Source of the DNA: Xanthobacteraceae bacterium
GTDB lineage: Bacteria; Pseudomonadota; Alphaproteobacteria; Rhizobiales; Xanthobacteraceae
NCBI GenBank assembly: GCA_029239875.1
Contig: JARBUD010000016.1
Coordinates: forward strand, 1 to 64,000
Reading direction: 5' to 3'
DNA length: 64,000 nucleotides
The position numbers were made by a program, and so were the translations under genes. Each line of letters opens with the position of its first letter. The first letter of the stretch is position 1. This document shows, one piece after another, positions 54,979-63,342 of the stretch. The notes below the pieces were generated by a model. The model worked only from the letters and a program-made list of their open reading frames with translations, did no database searches and was not told the DNA's origin.

Positions 54979-55713
54979 ATGTCCCCAGCAGGCACCAAGC
55001 GCGCAACGGCACCGGCAGCGAAGAAGTCGCCGACAGGAACGCGATCCCGGCGCACCGAGAAGGTGGTCGAGGTCGAGGATGTCACCCTGACGGACCGTGC
55101 CTATCGCCTGCTGGAGGAACTGATTTCGACGCTCCAGCTTCCGCCCGGCACGGTTCTCTCCGAGCTCACCTTGGCGCAGCGGCTGAACATCGGCCGGACG
55201 CCGATCCGCGAGGCCTTGCAGCGCTTGGCGCGCGACGGGTTGGTGGTGGTGCTGCCGCGCCGTGGCGTGCTGGTCTCCGAGATAAACCTGCGTACCCAGC
55301 TTCGGTTGCTCGAGACCCGGCGCGTGCTGGAGCGGCTGATGGCGGAACTGGCGGCCGAGCGCGCCAGCGACGAGGAGTGCCAGAGCTTCGCCAAGGTCGC
55401 CGATGGCATGCGCGAGGCTGCGCAGCGCTCGGACGGCATCGAGTTCATGCGCCTGGACCGCAAGCTGAACCTCATGATCTCGGAGGCCTCGCGCAACGAG
55501 TTCGCCAGCCGCTCCATGGGCCTCATGCACGCGCTGTCGCGCCGGTTCTGGTACCAGCACTACAAGCGCGTCGCGGATCTGCCGCTGGCCGCCAAGCTGC
55601 ACTCCGAGCTCGCCGCCGCCATTGCCCAGCGCGACGGCAAGCGCGCCGCCGCGGCGTCCGACAGGCTGATCGACTACATCGAATCCTTCGCCCGCAAGAC
55701 CCTGGACGACTGA
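54979..55713 (+). CDS. GntR-family transcriptional regulator, FCD (FadR-like) type
   Basis: A 244-residue repressor-like protein. A basic 35-residue leader precedes the winged helix-turn-helix (about 36-103: LAQRLNIGRTPIREALQRLARDGLV and RRGVLVSEI), followed by an all-helical FCD ligand domain (about 108-230). Of the usual FCD metal ligands, D160 is present, but the first His of the DxxxH pattern reads Asn (LDRKLNLM), so ligand binding may differ. It separates the hydrolase from the convergent liv operon and is the only regulator in this cluster. Confidence 0.93.
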   Translation: MSPAGTKRATAPAAKKSPTGTRSRRTEKVVEVEDVTLTDRAYRLLEELISTLQLPPGTVLSELTLAQRLNIGRTPIREALQRLARDGLVVVLPRRGVLVSEINLRTQLRLLETRRVLERLMAELAAERASDEECQSFAKVADGMREAAQRSDGIEFMRLDRKLNLMISEASRNEFASRSMGLMHALSRRFWYQHYKRVADLPLAAKLHSELAAAIAQRDGKRAAAASDRLIDYIESFARKTLDD

Positions 55714-55739
55714 TCTCGGCTGCCGGCGAGGATGCGCCG

Positions 55740-56471
55740 TCAGGCAGACGCCATCTCGTCGACGTCGATCTCGCCGGCGATGACGCGCATCACCGCGCGG
55801 TCGCGCCGCGCCTGCGCCAGCGTGCCGGTGAAGATCATCTCGCCGCGCTCGATCACATAGAGCCGGTCGACATATTCCGGCACGTGGTGGACGTTGGATT
55901 CCGCCATCAGCACCGCCTCGCCCATGGCACGGATCGAGGCGACGCCCTCCGAGATCACCGGAATGATCGCCGGCGACAGTCCCTCGAACGGCTCGTCCAG
56001 CAGCAGCAGGCTCGGGTCGAGCGCCAGGGCCCGCGCCACCGACACCATCTTGCGCTCGCCGCCGGAGAGCTGCTGCCCGCCACGCGTCAGATACTGCCGC
56101 AGCTTGGGGAATACATTGAGCGAGCGCTCGACCCGCGCTTCCTCGGAAAGCGGGGACGCCCGCGTCCAGGTCGGCAAGGCGATGTTGTCGGCAACGCTCA
56201 GGTCGGCATAGACGTCGGATTCCTCCGGCGAATAGCCAATGCCGAGCTGCGCGATCTTGTAGGTCGGCAGGCCGACGAGTTCCTGCCCCTTGAAGCTGAT
56301 CGACCCCGCCACCGGCTGGCGATAGCCCATGATTGAGCGGAAGGTGGTGGTCTTGCCGGCGCCGTTGCGCCCGATCAGGCAGACCAGCTCGCCCGGCTCC
56401 ACCGTGAGGTCGAGGCCGTTGAGGATGCGGCTGCCGCCGATGTCCACCTTGAGGCCGGAGATCTTCAGCAT
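55740..56471 (-). CDS. livF: Branched-chain amino acid-type ABC transporter ATPase LivF
   Basis: A 243-residue ATPase: Walker A GRNGAGKTT (34-42), signature LSGGERKM, Walker B LLLLDEPFEGLSP with the LivF-type EGLSP. It ends the five-gene liv operon and overlaps livG by seven bases. Liv-type systems carry amino acids, but also urea, amides and aromatic acids, so the solute is open. Confidence 0.93.
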   Translation of the reverse strand: MLKISGLKVDIGGSRILNGLDLTVEPGELVCLIGRNGAGKTTTFRSIMGYRQPVAGSISFKGQELVGLPTYKIAQLGIGYSPEESDVYADLSVADNIALPTWTRASPLSEEARVERSLNVFPKLRQYLTRGGQQLSGGERKMVSVARALALDPSLLLLDEPFEGLSPAIIPVISEGVASIRAMGEAVLMAESNVHHVPEYVDRLYVIERGEMIFTGTLAQARRDRAVMRVIAGEIDVDEMASA

Positions 56472-57301
56472 GCCAGGCTCCTGTTGTTCCGGCTGTCCTG
56501 CCCCGCGAAGGCCGTGGCTTCCCCGGTCGATTTCGCCTTCGTCTGCGGCGGCTTGGTCCCGACCACGGCGGCGATCAGCGCCGGGTCCCTGAAGAAGGTC
56601 TCCGGCTTTTCGTCCGCCAGCATCGTTCCCGCCTGCAAGGCGACGATGCGGTCCGAATAGCGGGCGACCAGATCCATGTCGTGCTCGACCTGAATGATGG
56701 CGCGCACCCCGGCCTTCCGGCAGGCAGCGATCAAAAGTTCCATGATGGCGTGCTTGTCGCCGGTGGAGACGCCCGAGGTCGGCTCGTCGATGAGGATCAG
56801 TTCCGGCTTCAGGGCGAAGGCGCTGGCGACATCCAGCAGCTTCTTCTCGCCTTGCGAGAGCGCGGATGCCCGCTGGCCGAGGCGATGGCGCAGGTTGAAG
56901 ATGTCCGCCACCTCCTCCACCGCCTCATTGATCTCGCGATCGCGGCCGAGGCTGCGGAACGGGTTGCCGATGCGCTTCAGCCGCGAGGACGCCGCCACCG
57001 CCAGCGTCTCCCGCACGGTCAGCGCGGGAAAGATGTTCACGAGCTGGAAGCCCCGCGCCATGCCGCGCCGGGCAAGTTCGACCGGGCCGATGCCGCCAAT
57101 ATCGGCGCCGCGAAACTCGACCCGCCCGGACGTCGGCTTGAGCAGCCCGGTCAGCACGTTGACCAGTGTGCTCTTTCCGGCGCCGTTGGGGCCGACGATG
57201 GAGATGAACTCGCCATCGGCGATGGAGAGCGAGATATCCCTCAGCGCATGGAAGGCGCCGTAGCTCTTGCAGACCGATTGCGCAGCGAGAAGTGCCGACA
57301 T
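56465..57301 (-). CDS. livG: Branched-chain amino acid-type ABC transporter ATPase LivG
   Basis: A 278-residue ATPase with Walker A GPNGAGKST (about 36-44), signature LSQGEKK and Walker B LILIDEPTSGV, followed by the H-loop VEHDMDLV. The Gln in LSQGEKK in place of the usual Gly/Tyr, and a 20-residue C-terminal tail beyond the family end, are mild deviations. Three bases separate it from livM. Confidence 0.93.
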   Translation of the reverse strand: MSALLAAQSVCKSYGAFHALRDISLSIADGEFISIVGPNGAGKSTLVNVLTGLLKPTSGRVEFRGADIGGIGPVELARRGMARGFQLVNIFPALTVRETLAVAASSRLKRIGNPFRSLGRDREINEAVEEVADIFNLRHRLGQRASALSQGEKKLLDVASAFALKPELILIDEPTSGVSTGDKHAIMELLIAACRKAGVRAIIQVEHDMDLVARYSDRIVALQAGTMLADEKPETFFRDPALIAAVVGTKPPQTKAKSTGEATAFAGQDSRNNRSLAC

Positions 57302-57304
57302 GGT

Positions 57305-58321
57305 TCAGCTCCCGCGCTTGAAGCGGTTGAGGACATTGGAGGCGATGCCGGACAGGCCGCCGGGGAAGAAGACCACCAGCAGGATCAGCACGCTGCCCAT
57401 CACGAACCGCCAGTATTGGGTGTGCGACATCACCGCGTCCTGCAGCAACACGAAGGCGAGGCTGCCGACCACCGGGCCGGCAAACGCGCCGGAACCGCCG
57501 AGGACCGCCATGAAGACGAGATTGCCGGACTGGGTCCAATAGACGATCTCGGGATCGGCAAGGCCGATGGTGATGGCGAGGATCGCTCCTCCGACGCCGC
57601 CATAGATGCCGGAGATGACGAAGGCGGCGAGCCGCATCCGCGTGACGCGGACGCCGAGATACGACGCCTTCTGCGCATTCTCGCGGATCGCCTGCAGATG
57701 CAGGCCGAACGGCGACTGCACGATGCGCCACATCACCAGCCCGAGCACTGCAAGCAGGCCGAGCGCGTAGTAGTAGAACGGCCCGGTGAGGAAGGCGGTC
57801 TTGCCGCCCTCCGCTTCCATGCCGAACAGCAGCGGACGGAGCACACGCATGCCCTGGTCGCCACCGGTGAGCCCGTAGAACTTGTACAGGATCGAATGGA
57901 ACAGCATGCCGAAGGCCAGCGTCAGCATGCCGAAGAAGATGCGGGTATAGCGCACGCACAGGAAGCCCACCGGGATCGCGACGATGGCCGCGGCGGCGAT
58001 CGAGGCGAGCAGGATCAGCTCGAACGACAATATGCCGAGCTTCGAGGTCATCACCGCCGCCGTATAGGCGCCGATGCCGAGGAACATGGCGTGGCCGAAA
58101 GACAGCAGCCCGGTATAGCCGAACAGCAAGTTGAACCCCAGCAGGGCGATGGCGAGCCCGAAGAACGGCACCATCAGGGTCAGCGTATAGCTGGACGCGA
58201 AGAAGGGCAGGCCCGCCATCGCGACAAGGATCACGAGGAACGCCCAGAGGCCGGAAGGCCGGGCGACGGGGAAAGCGGTGGCGGGAACCACGGCGCTCTC
58301 GACGATATGGGGCGCGCTCAT
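57305..58321 (-). CDS. livM: Branched-chain amino acid-type ABC permease LivM
   Basis: A 338-residue permease of the LivM type: about nine membrane segments, with GYTGLLSFGHAMFLGIGAYTAA (about 68-89) and the EAA-like loop ENAQKASYLGVRVTRMRLAAFVISG. Its start overlaps the livH stop (58318-58321). Confidence 0.93.
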   Translation of the reverse strand: MSAPHIVESAVVPATAFPVARPSGLWAFLVILVAMAGLPFFASSYTLTLMVPFFGLAIALLGFNLLFGYTGLLSFGHAMFLGIGAYTAAVMTSKLGILSFELILLASIAAAAIVAIPVGFLCVRYTRIFFGMLTLAFGMLFHSILYKFYGLTGGDQGMRVLRPLLFGMEAEGGKTAFLTGPFYYYALGLLAVLGLVMWRIVQSPFGLHLQAIRENAQKASYLGVRVTRMRLAAFVISGIYGGVGGAILAITIGLADPEIVYWTQSGNLVFMAVLGGSGAFAGPVVGSLAFVLLQDAVMSHTQYWRFVMGSVLILLVVFFPGGLSGIASNVLNRFKRGS

Positions 58322-59199
58322 GCCATCGCCTTTCCGAACAGGCCGGCCGGACGCAGGATCAGCGCCAGGATGACGACTAGGTAGATCGACAGGATTTCCG
58401 CCTCCGGCAGCACCATGATCGCCACCGCGCGAATGAGGCCGACGATAAGCGCGCCGGCTATCGCGCCGCGCATCGAGCCGAGGCCGCCGATGACCACGAC
58501 CGCGAACGCCTCGACCACGAGCTCCACCGCCATCTCGAGCGAAGCGGCCGAGGCCGGCACGACCAGCGCGCCGCCGACCGTGCCCAGCATGCAGCCGACC
58601 GTGAAGACGGCGGCGAACACCCGGTCGGAATTCACCCCCAACCCTTCGGACATTTCGCGGTTCTCAGCCGTGGCGCGGATGATGCGCCCGGTGCGCGTGC
58701 GCTGCAGGAACAGGCCAAGCGTAACGGCAATCGCGATGCTGGCGGCGATCACCAGCAGATTGTAGGTCGGCACCCGCACGCCGAGAATCTCCGCCGTGCC
58801 ATAGGCGAGATAGGCGTTGTCGAGCGTGCGCGGGGTGGCGCCCCAAAAGAAGCGCAGAACGTCCTGAAACACCAGCAGCAGGCCGAAGGTCAGCAGGAGC
58901 TGGTGGCTCTCGTCCCGACGGTAGACCGTGCGCAGCAGCCGCTCCACCGGCAGCCCGATCAGCCCGATAGCGAGGCCGGCAAGCAGCAGCACGGGCAGGA
59001 ATGCCACGCCCGGCAGGCCGAGCGAGGTCGCGACGGCAACCGAGGTAATCGCGAAATAGGCGCCCAGGGCATAGAAGGAGCCGCAGGCAAGGTTCACGAT
59101 CTTCTGGACGCCGAACACGAGCTGGAGCCCGGCGGCGACGAGGAAGAGGACGGCGGCGTGGAAGACGCCGCCGAGGATCATGTCGACGAAGACGTTCAT
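58318..59199 (-). CDS. livH: Branched-chain amino acid-type ABC permease LivH
   Basis: A 293-residue permease with eight membrane segments, VNLACGSFYALGAYFAI near the N-terminus and the ATAENREMSEGLGVNSDRVFAAVF cytoplasmic loop that contacts the ATPase. ATG 59199 is 12 bases after the livK stop. Confidence 0.93.
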   Translation of the reverse strand: MNVFVDMILGGVFHAAVLFLVAAGLQLVFGVQKIVNLACGSFYALGAYFAITSVAVATSLGLPGVAFLPVLLLAGLAIGLIGLPVERLLRTVYRRDESHQLLLTFGLLLVFQDVLRFFWGATPRTLDNAYLAYGTAEILGVRVPTYNLLVIAASIAIAVTLGLFLQRTRTGRIIRATAENREMSEGLGVNSDRVFAAVFTVGCMLGTVGGALVVPASAASLEMAVELVVEAFAVVVIGGLGSMRGAIAGALIVGLIRAVAIMVLPEAEILSIYLVVILALILRPAGLFGKAMA

Positions 59200-59210
59200 C
59201 GCGTCGCTCC

Positions 59211-60485
59211 TCAGACCGGCAGCTTCGACGTCTTCAGCCACTCCCAGAAATCCATGCCGGGCGGCTTCTGAAGCTGGTCGGCGGTGAAGGAATCGACGGT
59301 CTTGAGCGTCGGAAAGTCGAACGAGTTCTCGTTGGTCGACAGGCCCTGATAGAAGGTCTGCTCCGCGATCTTGTCGGCGCGGAAGCGGCCGGGGCCGCCG
59401 AGGCTCTGCACTTCCTGCTTCGGAATGGCGTCGATCACCTCCTCGAGCTTGGGCCAGCGGCCGGTCGCCTTCTGCGCGGCCTCGACGCCGGCCTTGTAGG
59501 CGGCAAGCGCGAAATAGGCGCGGTCGGCCTCCCAGTTCGGGGCCTCCTTGTAGCGGGCCATGTAGTCGTCGACGAACGCCTTCTGCAGCGGCGAGGCGGT
59601 GGGCAGCGCGAAGTAGAGCGTGTTGTGCCCGAACACGATGTTCTCGGGCATGAAGCTCTTCTTGAGCTGGTTGATCTGCCAGCCGGCCGCCGGCAGAGCG
59701 AGATTGACGCCCTCGAACAATCCCGCCGCGCTGCCCTGCTTCATGAATACGGGCAGGTCGGCAAACAGCATCGAAGAGAAGATGAAGTCGGGCTTGGCCG
59801 CCTTCAGCGCCGCGACGTGCGAGGTGAGGTCCATGGTGCCGACCTTGGGCCACTGCTCGGCCACCATCTCGGCCTCGACCCCGGCGCGTTTCAGGATCTG
59901 GCGGAAGGCCTCCCAATTGTTGCGGCCGTAGGAATAGTCCGGGTTGATGCCGGCGATGCGCGTGATCTTGCCGGGGAAGTACTTCACGGCGAGCAGCGAG
60001 GACATCACCGCCTCGCACTCATTGTCGGTCGAGCGGAACACGTAGCGCGCGTCCGGCATCGCCTCCTTCACGCCGTCCTGCGTGGTGCCGTCCCACATAA
60101 TGAGGAGCGCACGCTCCTCCTCCGCGACCGGCGCGACGCCCATGCTGACGCCGGTGGAGATGAGGCCCTGCACGACGTCGACCTTTTCCTGCAGCACCAG
60201 GCGACGGAAGCGCTCGATGGTGTCCTTCGGCGAGGTCTCTTCCTCGATCACCAGTTCGATGGAGCGGCCGCCTATGCCGCCATCCTTGTTCATGCGCTCG
60301 GCAGCCCATTGGACCGCTCGAATGCCGCATTCGCCGACAGTGCCCATGGCGCCAGAGCGGGGAGCGAGAATGCCGACGCGCAACGGCGTGGACTGTGCGA
60401 TGGCCGGAGAGAAGATGCCGGGGGCGGCAGCGGCGAGACCGGCAGCACCGACCCCCCGCATCAATGTGCGGCGGCTTATGCTCAT
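59211..60485 (-). CDS. livK: ABC transporter substrate-binding protein, LivK type
   Basis: A 424-residue periplasmic binding protein with a twin-arginine signal (SISRRTLMRGVGAAGLAAAAPG) ending near AIAQ at 31. The Leu/Ile/Val-binding fold begins VGILAPRSGAMGTVGE. The insert-rich sequence differs from amino acid-binding LivJ; it may bind an amide, carboxylic acid or aromatic compound. First gene of the liv operon, so its ligand should define the system. Confidence 0.9.
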   Translation of the reverse strand: MSISRRTLMRGVGAAGLAAAAPGIFSPAIAQSTPLRVGILAPRSGAMGTVGECGIRAVQWAAERMNKDGGIGGRSIELVIEEETSPKDTIERFRRLVLQEKVDVVQGLISTGVSMGVAPVAEEERALLIMWDGTTQDGVKEAMPDARYVFRSTDNECEAVMSSLLAVKYFPGKITRIAGINPDYSYGRNNWEAFRQILKRAGVEAEMVAEQWPKVGTMDLTSHVAALKAAKPDFIFSSMLFADLPVFMKQGSAAGLFEGVNLALPAAGWQINQLKKSFMPENIVFGHNTLYFALPTASPLQKAFVDDYMARYKEAPNWEADRAYFALAAYKAGVEAAQKATGRWPKLEEVIDAIPKQEVQSLGGPGRFRADKIAEQTFYQGLSTNENSFDFPTLKTVDSFTADQLQKPPGMDFWEWLKTSKLPV

Positions 60486-60524
60486 CAGACTTCCTCCCTG
60501 CGGGTCTAACGCCCGTTACAAGTC

Positions 60525-60560
60525 TGACATATCATAAATATGCACACTGAATGTCTGCAA
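60525..60560 (-). promoter_or_regulatory. Promoter with overlapping operator-like site before livK
   Basis: On the minus strand, TTGCAG (60560-60555), an 18-base spacer and TATGAT (60536-60531) make a sigma-70-like promoter. TGATATGTCA (60534-60525), a near-palindrome, overlaps the -10 box. The livK ATG is 40 bases downstream. About 35 bases of this region match the DUF6166 promoter region on the opposite strand. Confidence 0.6.
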
Positions 60561-60720
60561 GAGGAATCTTGATTTAGATCAATTCGCCTCTACGTCAGCA
60601 CCGTGTCAAACCATTAACTCGTTGATATTCATCCGCTTCCCGAGACCCCTTCTGTTCACGCGCCTGACACAGGGCCTCTGAGCACGACGAACGGCGTTGC
60701 CTTTCGATCTGCCATGCGAT

Positions 60721-60730
60721 TGACATATCC
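60721..60730. promoter_or_regulatory. Operator-like site before the ABM-domain gene
   Basis: TGACATATCC matches nine of ten bases of the TGACATATCA sites upstream of livK and adh; it lies 68 bases before the start at 60798. The preceding T makes a TTGACA -35 match, so the site may also be part of a promoter. The rest of the 60561-60797 stretch shows no gene. Confidence 0.4.
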
Positions 60731-60797
60731 ATGGTCGGTCTGGTCTGATTTCATGTCAGCCGCCGGCGTGCCGTGCGCTGCAGAGGGAGCCGCTGCC

Positions 60798-61157
60798 ATG
60801 ATCGCTGTCATTTTCGAGGTATGGCCGGCGGAGGGCGAGCGGCAACATTATCTCGACATCGCCGCCGAGTTGCGCGCCGAGCTGGTGCTGGTCGATGGCT
60901 TCATTTCCATCGAGCGCTTCCAGAGCCTGACCAATCCCGACAAGATGCTGTCGCTGTCCTTCTGGCGTGACGAGGACGCGGTCCGGCAATGGCGCAACCT
61001 GCCCAATCACCGGATCGCACAGGCCAAGGGCCGCGCCGGCGTGTTCCGCGACTATCGCCTGCGCATCGCCTCCGTGGTCCGCGACTACGGCCTGACCGAG
61101 CGTGACGAGGCGCCCGGCGACAGCCGGCGGGCGCATAATCGCACCTTGCCGGTCTAG
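60798..61157 (+). CDS. Antibiotic biosynthesis monooxygenase (ABM) fold protein
   Basis: A 119-residue ferredoxin-like fold protein: VIFEVWPAEGERQHYLDIAAEL, DGFISIERF and LSFWRDEDAVRQWRNLPNHRIAQAKGR follow the ABM pattern shared by small cofactor-free oxygenases and heme-degrading IsdG-like proteins. ATG 60798 has GGGAG eight bases upstream. Convergent with the alcohol dehydrogenase gene. Its role is unknown; many ABM proteins assist oxidation steps or bind flavin or heme. Confidence 0.8.
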   Translation: MIAVIFEVWPAEGERQHYLDIAAELRAELVLVDGFISIERFQSLTNPDKMLSLSFWRDEDAVRQWRNLPNHRIAQAKGRAGVFRDYRLRIASVVRDYGLTERDEAPGDSRRAHNRTLPV

Positions 61158-61168
61158 CCGCCGCCCGC

Positions 61169-62278
61169 TCAGAACATCACGACGCTGCGGATGGTCTCGC
61201 CGCGCTTGAGTGCGCCGAAGCCGTCGTTGATCTCATCCAGCGCGATGCGGCGGGAAATCATCTCGTCGAGCTTCAGACGCCCGTCGAGATAGGCCCGCGC
61301 CAGCAGCGGAAAGTCCCGGCGCGGCCTTGCACCCCCATAGGAGGAACGGCGGATCCGTTTCTCGCCCATCAGCGAGCCCCAGCGAAAGGCCACATCCTTC
61401 GCGACGTCGATCTTGCCGAGCCAGATCACCTCGCCGCCCGGCCGCACGGCCTCGGCGCTGACACGGAACGCCGCGAGGCTGCCGGCCGATTCCATCACCA
61501 CATCCGCCCCGCGCCCGCCGGTGGCGTCCCGCGCGATTTGCGCCGCATCCTGCCGGGCGGCGTTGACCAGCGTGGTAGCCCCCAGCGCGGAGGCCAGCGA
61601 GAGCTTGTCGTCGTTGAGGTCGACCGCGATGATGTTCTCCGCGCCCGCCAACCGGGCACCCTGCACGGCCGCGAGCCCTACCGCGCCGCAGCCGATCACC
61701 ATCACCGTGTCGCCGTGCCCTATCGACGCGACATTCATCGCCGCTCCCGCCCCGGTCATGATCCCGCATCCGATCAGGCAGGCGCGATCGAACGGAATCT
61801 CGCGCGGCACCGGGATCGCCTGCTGGTCCGGCACGATGCAATATTCCCCAAACGCCCCGAGAAACATCAATTGCTGCAACGGCCGGCCATCGGCGAGCCG
61901 CGAGCTCGGCTCGCCATGGAACGACATCGCCTTCGGTCCCTGCTCGAGATAGCCCTCGCACAGGATCGGCAAGGCGCGGTCGCAATAGAAGCAGCCACCG
62001 CAATGCGGGTTCCATGACAGCACGACATGGTCGCCGACCTTCACGCCGCGCGCCTGAGGCCCGACCTGTTCGACGATGCCGGCCGCCTCGTGCCCCAGCA
62101 CGATCGGCATGGGATAGCGCAGCCCGCCCTCGATGACCTCCAGGTCGGTGTGGCAGAGCCCGGCCGCCTTGATCCGCACCAGCACGTCCGCAGCGCGCAG
62201 CGGTTCGGCGGTCACCGTCTCGATCGACAATGGCTGGTGCGCGCCGTGAAGGATCGCCGCCCTGTAGCTCAAACTCAT
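61169..62278 (-). CDS. Zinc-dependent alcohol dehydrogenase, long-chain/class III-like
   Basis: A 369-residue medium-chain dehydrogenase. Catalytic zinc ligands C42, H63 (with E64) and C171 are present, and the structural zinc has the exact Cx2Cx2Cx7C (C93, C96, C99, C107). The Rossmann motif GCGAVG (196-201) with D220 points to NAD. Closest in style to formaldehyde/aryl-alcohol dehydrogenases (Adh class III); it should oxidise a primary alcohol made nearby, perhaps by the hydroxylase at 62494. Confidence 0.92.
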   Translation of the reverse strand: MSLSYRAAILHGAHQPLSIETVTAEPLRAADVLVRIKAAGLCHTDLEVIEGGLRYPMPIVLGHEAAGIVEQVGPQARGVKVGDHVVLSWNPHCGGCFYCDRALPILCEGYLEQGPKAMSFHGEPSSRLADGRPLQQLMFLGAFGEYCIVPDQQAIPVPREIPFDRACLIGCGIMTGAGAAMNVASIGHGDTVMVIGCGAVGLAAVQGARLAGAENIIAVDLNDDKLSLASALGATTLVNAARQDAAQIARDATGGRGADVVMESAGSLAAFRVSAEAVRPGGEVIWLGKIDVAKDVAFRWGSLMGEKRIRRSSYGGARPRRDFPLLARAYLDGRLKLDEMISRRIALDEINDGFGALKRGETIRSVVMF

Positions 62279-62325
62279 CGAATGCTCCCCGTGCCCCCGG
62301 CGCGTCGGCGACCGGCGAACGTTAA

Positions 62326-62335
62326 TGACATATCA
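62326..62335. promoter_or_regulatory. Operator-like site before the alcohol dehydrogenase gene
   Basis: TGACATATCA, identical to the site before livK, lies 48 bases upstream of the adh ATG in the divergent adh/hydroxylase promoter region. Confidence 0.5.
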
Positions 62336-62390
62336 ACGACACATCATGCTGACGGCTCGATGCCGGACCCAAGTTCCGCCATCAAGGCGC

Positions 62391-62419
62391 TTGCCAACTA
62401 ATGTAACACTGATATGTTA
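62391..62419 (+). promoter_or_regulatory. Promoter with overlapping operator-like site before the hydroxylase gene
   Basis: TTGCCA (62391-62396), 16 bases, TATGTT (62413-62418). The -10 box lies within TGATATGTTA (62410-62419), one base from TGATATGTCA. This is the same TTGC-type -35 box and -10/operator overlap seen before DUF6166 and livK. Confidence 0.55.
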
Positions 62420-62493
62420 GATGCATTCTACAGATAGGGCAATTGGGCGCCGCGTGCGTGCCGCCCCGAAAAGCCGCCCGTAAGGAGGAAGAC

Positions 62494-63285
62494 ATGGAAC
62501 TCGCCGTCAGTGCCATGACCGAACGTCAGAGGAAATACCGGTCCACGTATCGCGAGCGCGTGGCCGGCTGGTACAATGGATGGCTGCATATCGCCGTCAT
62601 CTACACGATCGGCTTCACGGCGCTCTATGTGTACATCTCGAATCTGAAGTCGGTTCAGTGGTGGGAATGGCTGATCATTCCCATCGTGTTTCTGTTCTGC
62701 AATTTCTTCGAATGGGCGCTGCATCGCTACGTCATGCATCGGCCCTCGCGCATCCCGCTGCTGCGCGCGGTCTACAACCGCCACACGCTGATGCATCACC
62801 AGTTCTTCACCGAAGAGGAGATGCGCTTCGCCGACCACCACGACTGGCGCGTCACCTTCTTCCCGCCCTATGCGCTGGTGACCTTCACGCTGATGTCGAT
62901 CCCAGGCGCCGTCGTGCTGTCCTATCTGGTCTCGGCCAACGTGGCGTGGCTGTTCATCATCACCACGACCTCGGTCTATCTGCTCTACGAGTTCATGCAT
63001 TTCTGCACGCACATCGACGAGAACTGGTTCGTGCGCAACGTGCCGTTCATCAACACCATTCGCCGTCACCACGCCGCCCATCACAACCAGTCGATCATGA
63101 TGGAGCGCAACATGAACCTCACCTTCCCGGTGATGGATTGGCTGTTCGGCACGTCGGACCTCAACCGGGGCCTGCTCGGCCATCTCTTCAATGGCTACGA
63201 CACCCGCTACGTGAAGCAGGACATGCGCAAGACCTCGCGCACTCCCAGGCCGGAAGCGTCATTGGCGCAACAGCCGGCCGAATGA
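62494..63285 (+). CDS. Membrane hydroxylase, fatty acid hydroxylase/sterol desaturase superfamily
   Basis: A 263-residue di-iron membrane oxygenase. The His clusters are all there: HRYVMH (77-82), HTLMHH (97-102) and RRHHAAHH (190-197), plus HFCTH (169-173). About four membrane segments (33-49, 58-74, 125-145, 150-170). TAAGGAGG lies ten bases before the ATG. The family hydroxylates lipids, sterols or hydrocarbons with O2; the substrate is unknown, and the divergent adh gene is a natural partner for the alcohol formed. Confidence 0.88.
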   Translation: MELAVSAMTERQRKYRSTYRERVAGWYNGWLHIAVIYTIGFTALYVYISNLKSVQWWEWLIIPIVFLFCNFFEWALHRYVMHRPSRIPLLRAVYNRHTLMHHQFFTEEEMRFADHHDWRVTFFPPYALVTFTLMSIPGAVVLSYLVSANVAWLFIITTTSVYLLYEFMHFCTHIDENWFVRNVPFINTIRRHHAAHHNQSIMMERNMNLTFPVMDWLFGTSDLNRGLLGHLFNGYDTRYVKQDMRKTSRTPRPEASLAQQPAE

Positions 63286-63342
63286 AAAGGCGCGTGGCGG
63301 CACCGCCGCCACACCCCGACCTTCTCGCTCAAGGAGCCTGTC

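Noticed and set aside
60623-60631. TGATATTCA as a further operator copy between livK and the ABM gene
   Set aside because: It lacks one base compared with the 10-mer and would need a gap; too weak to count.
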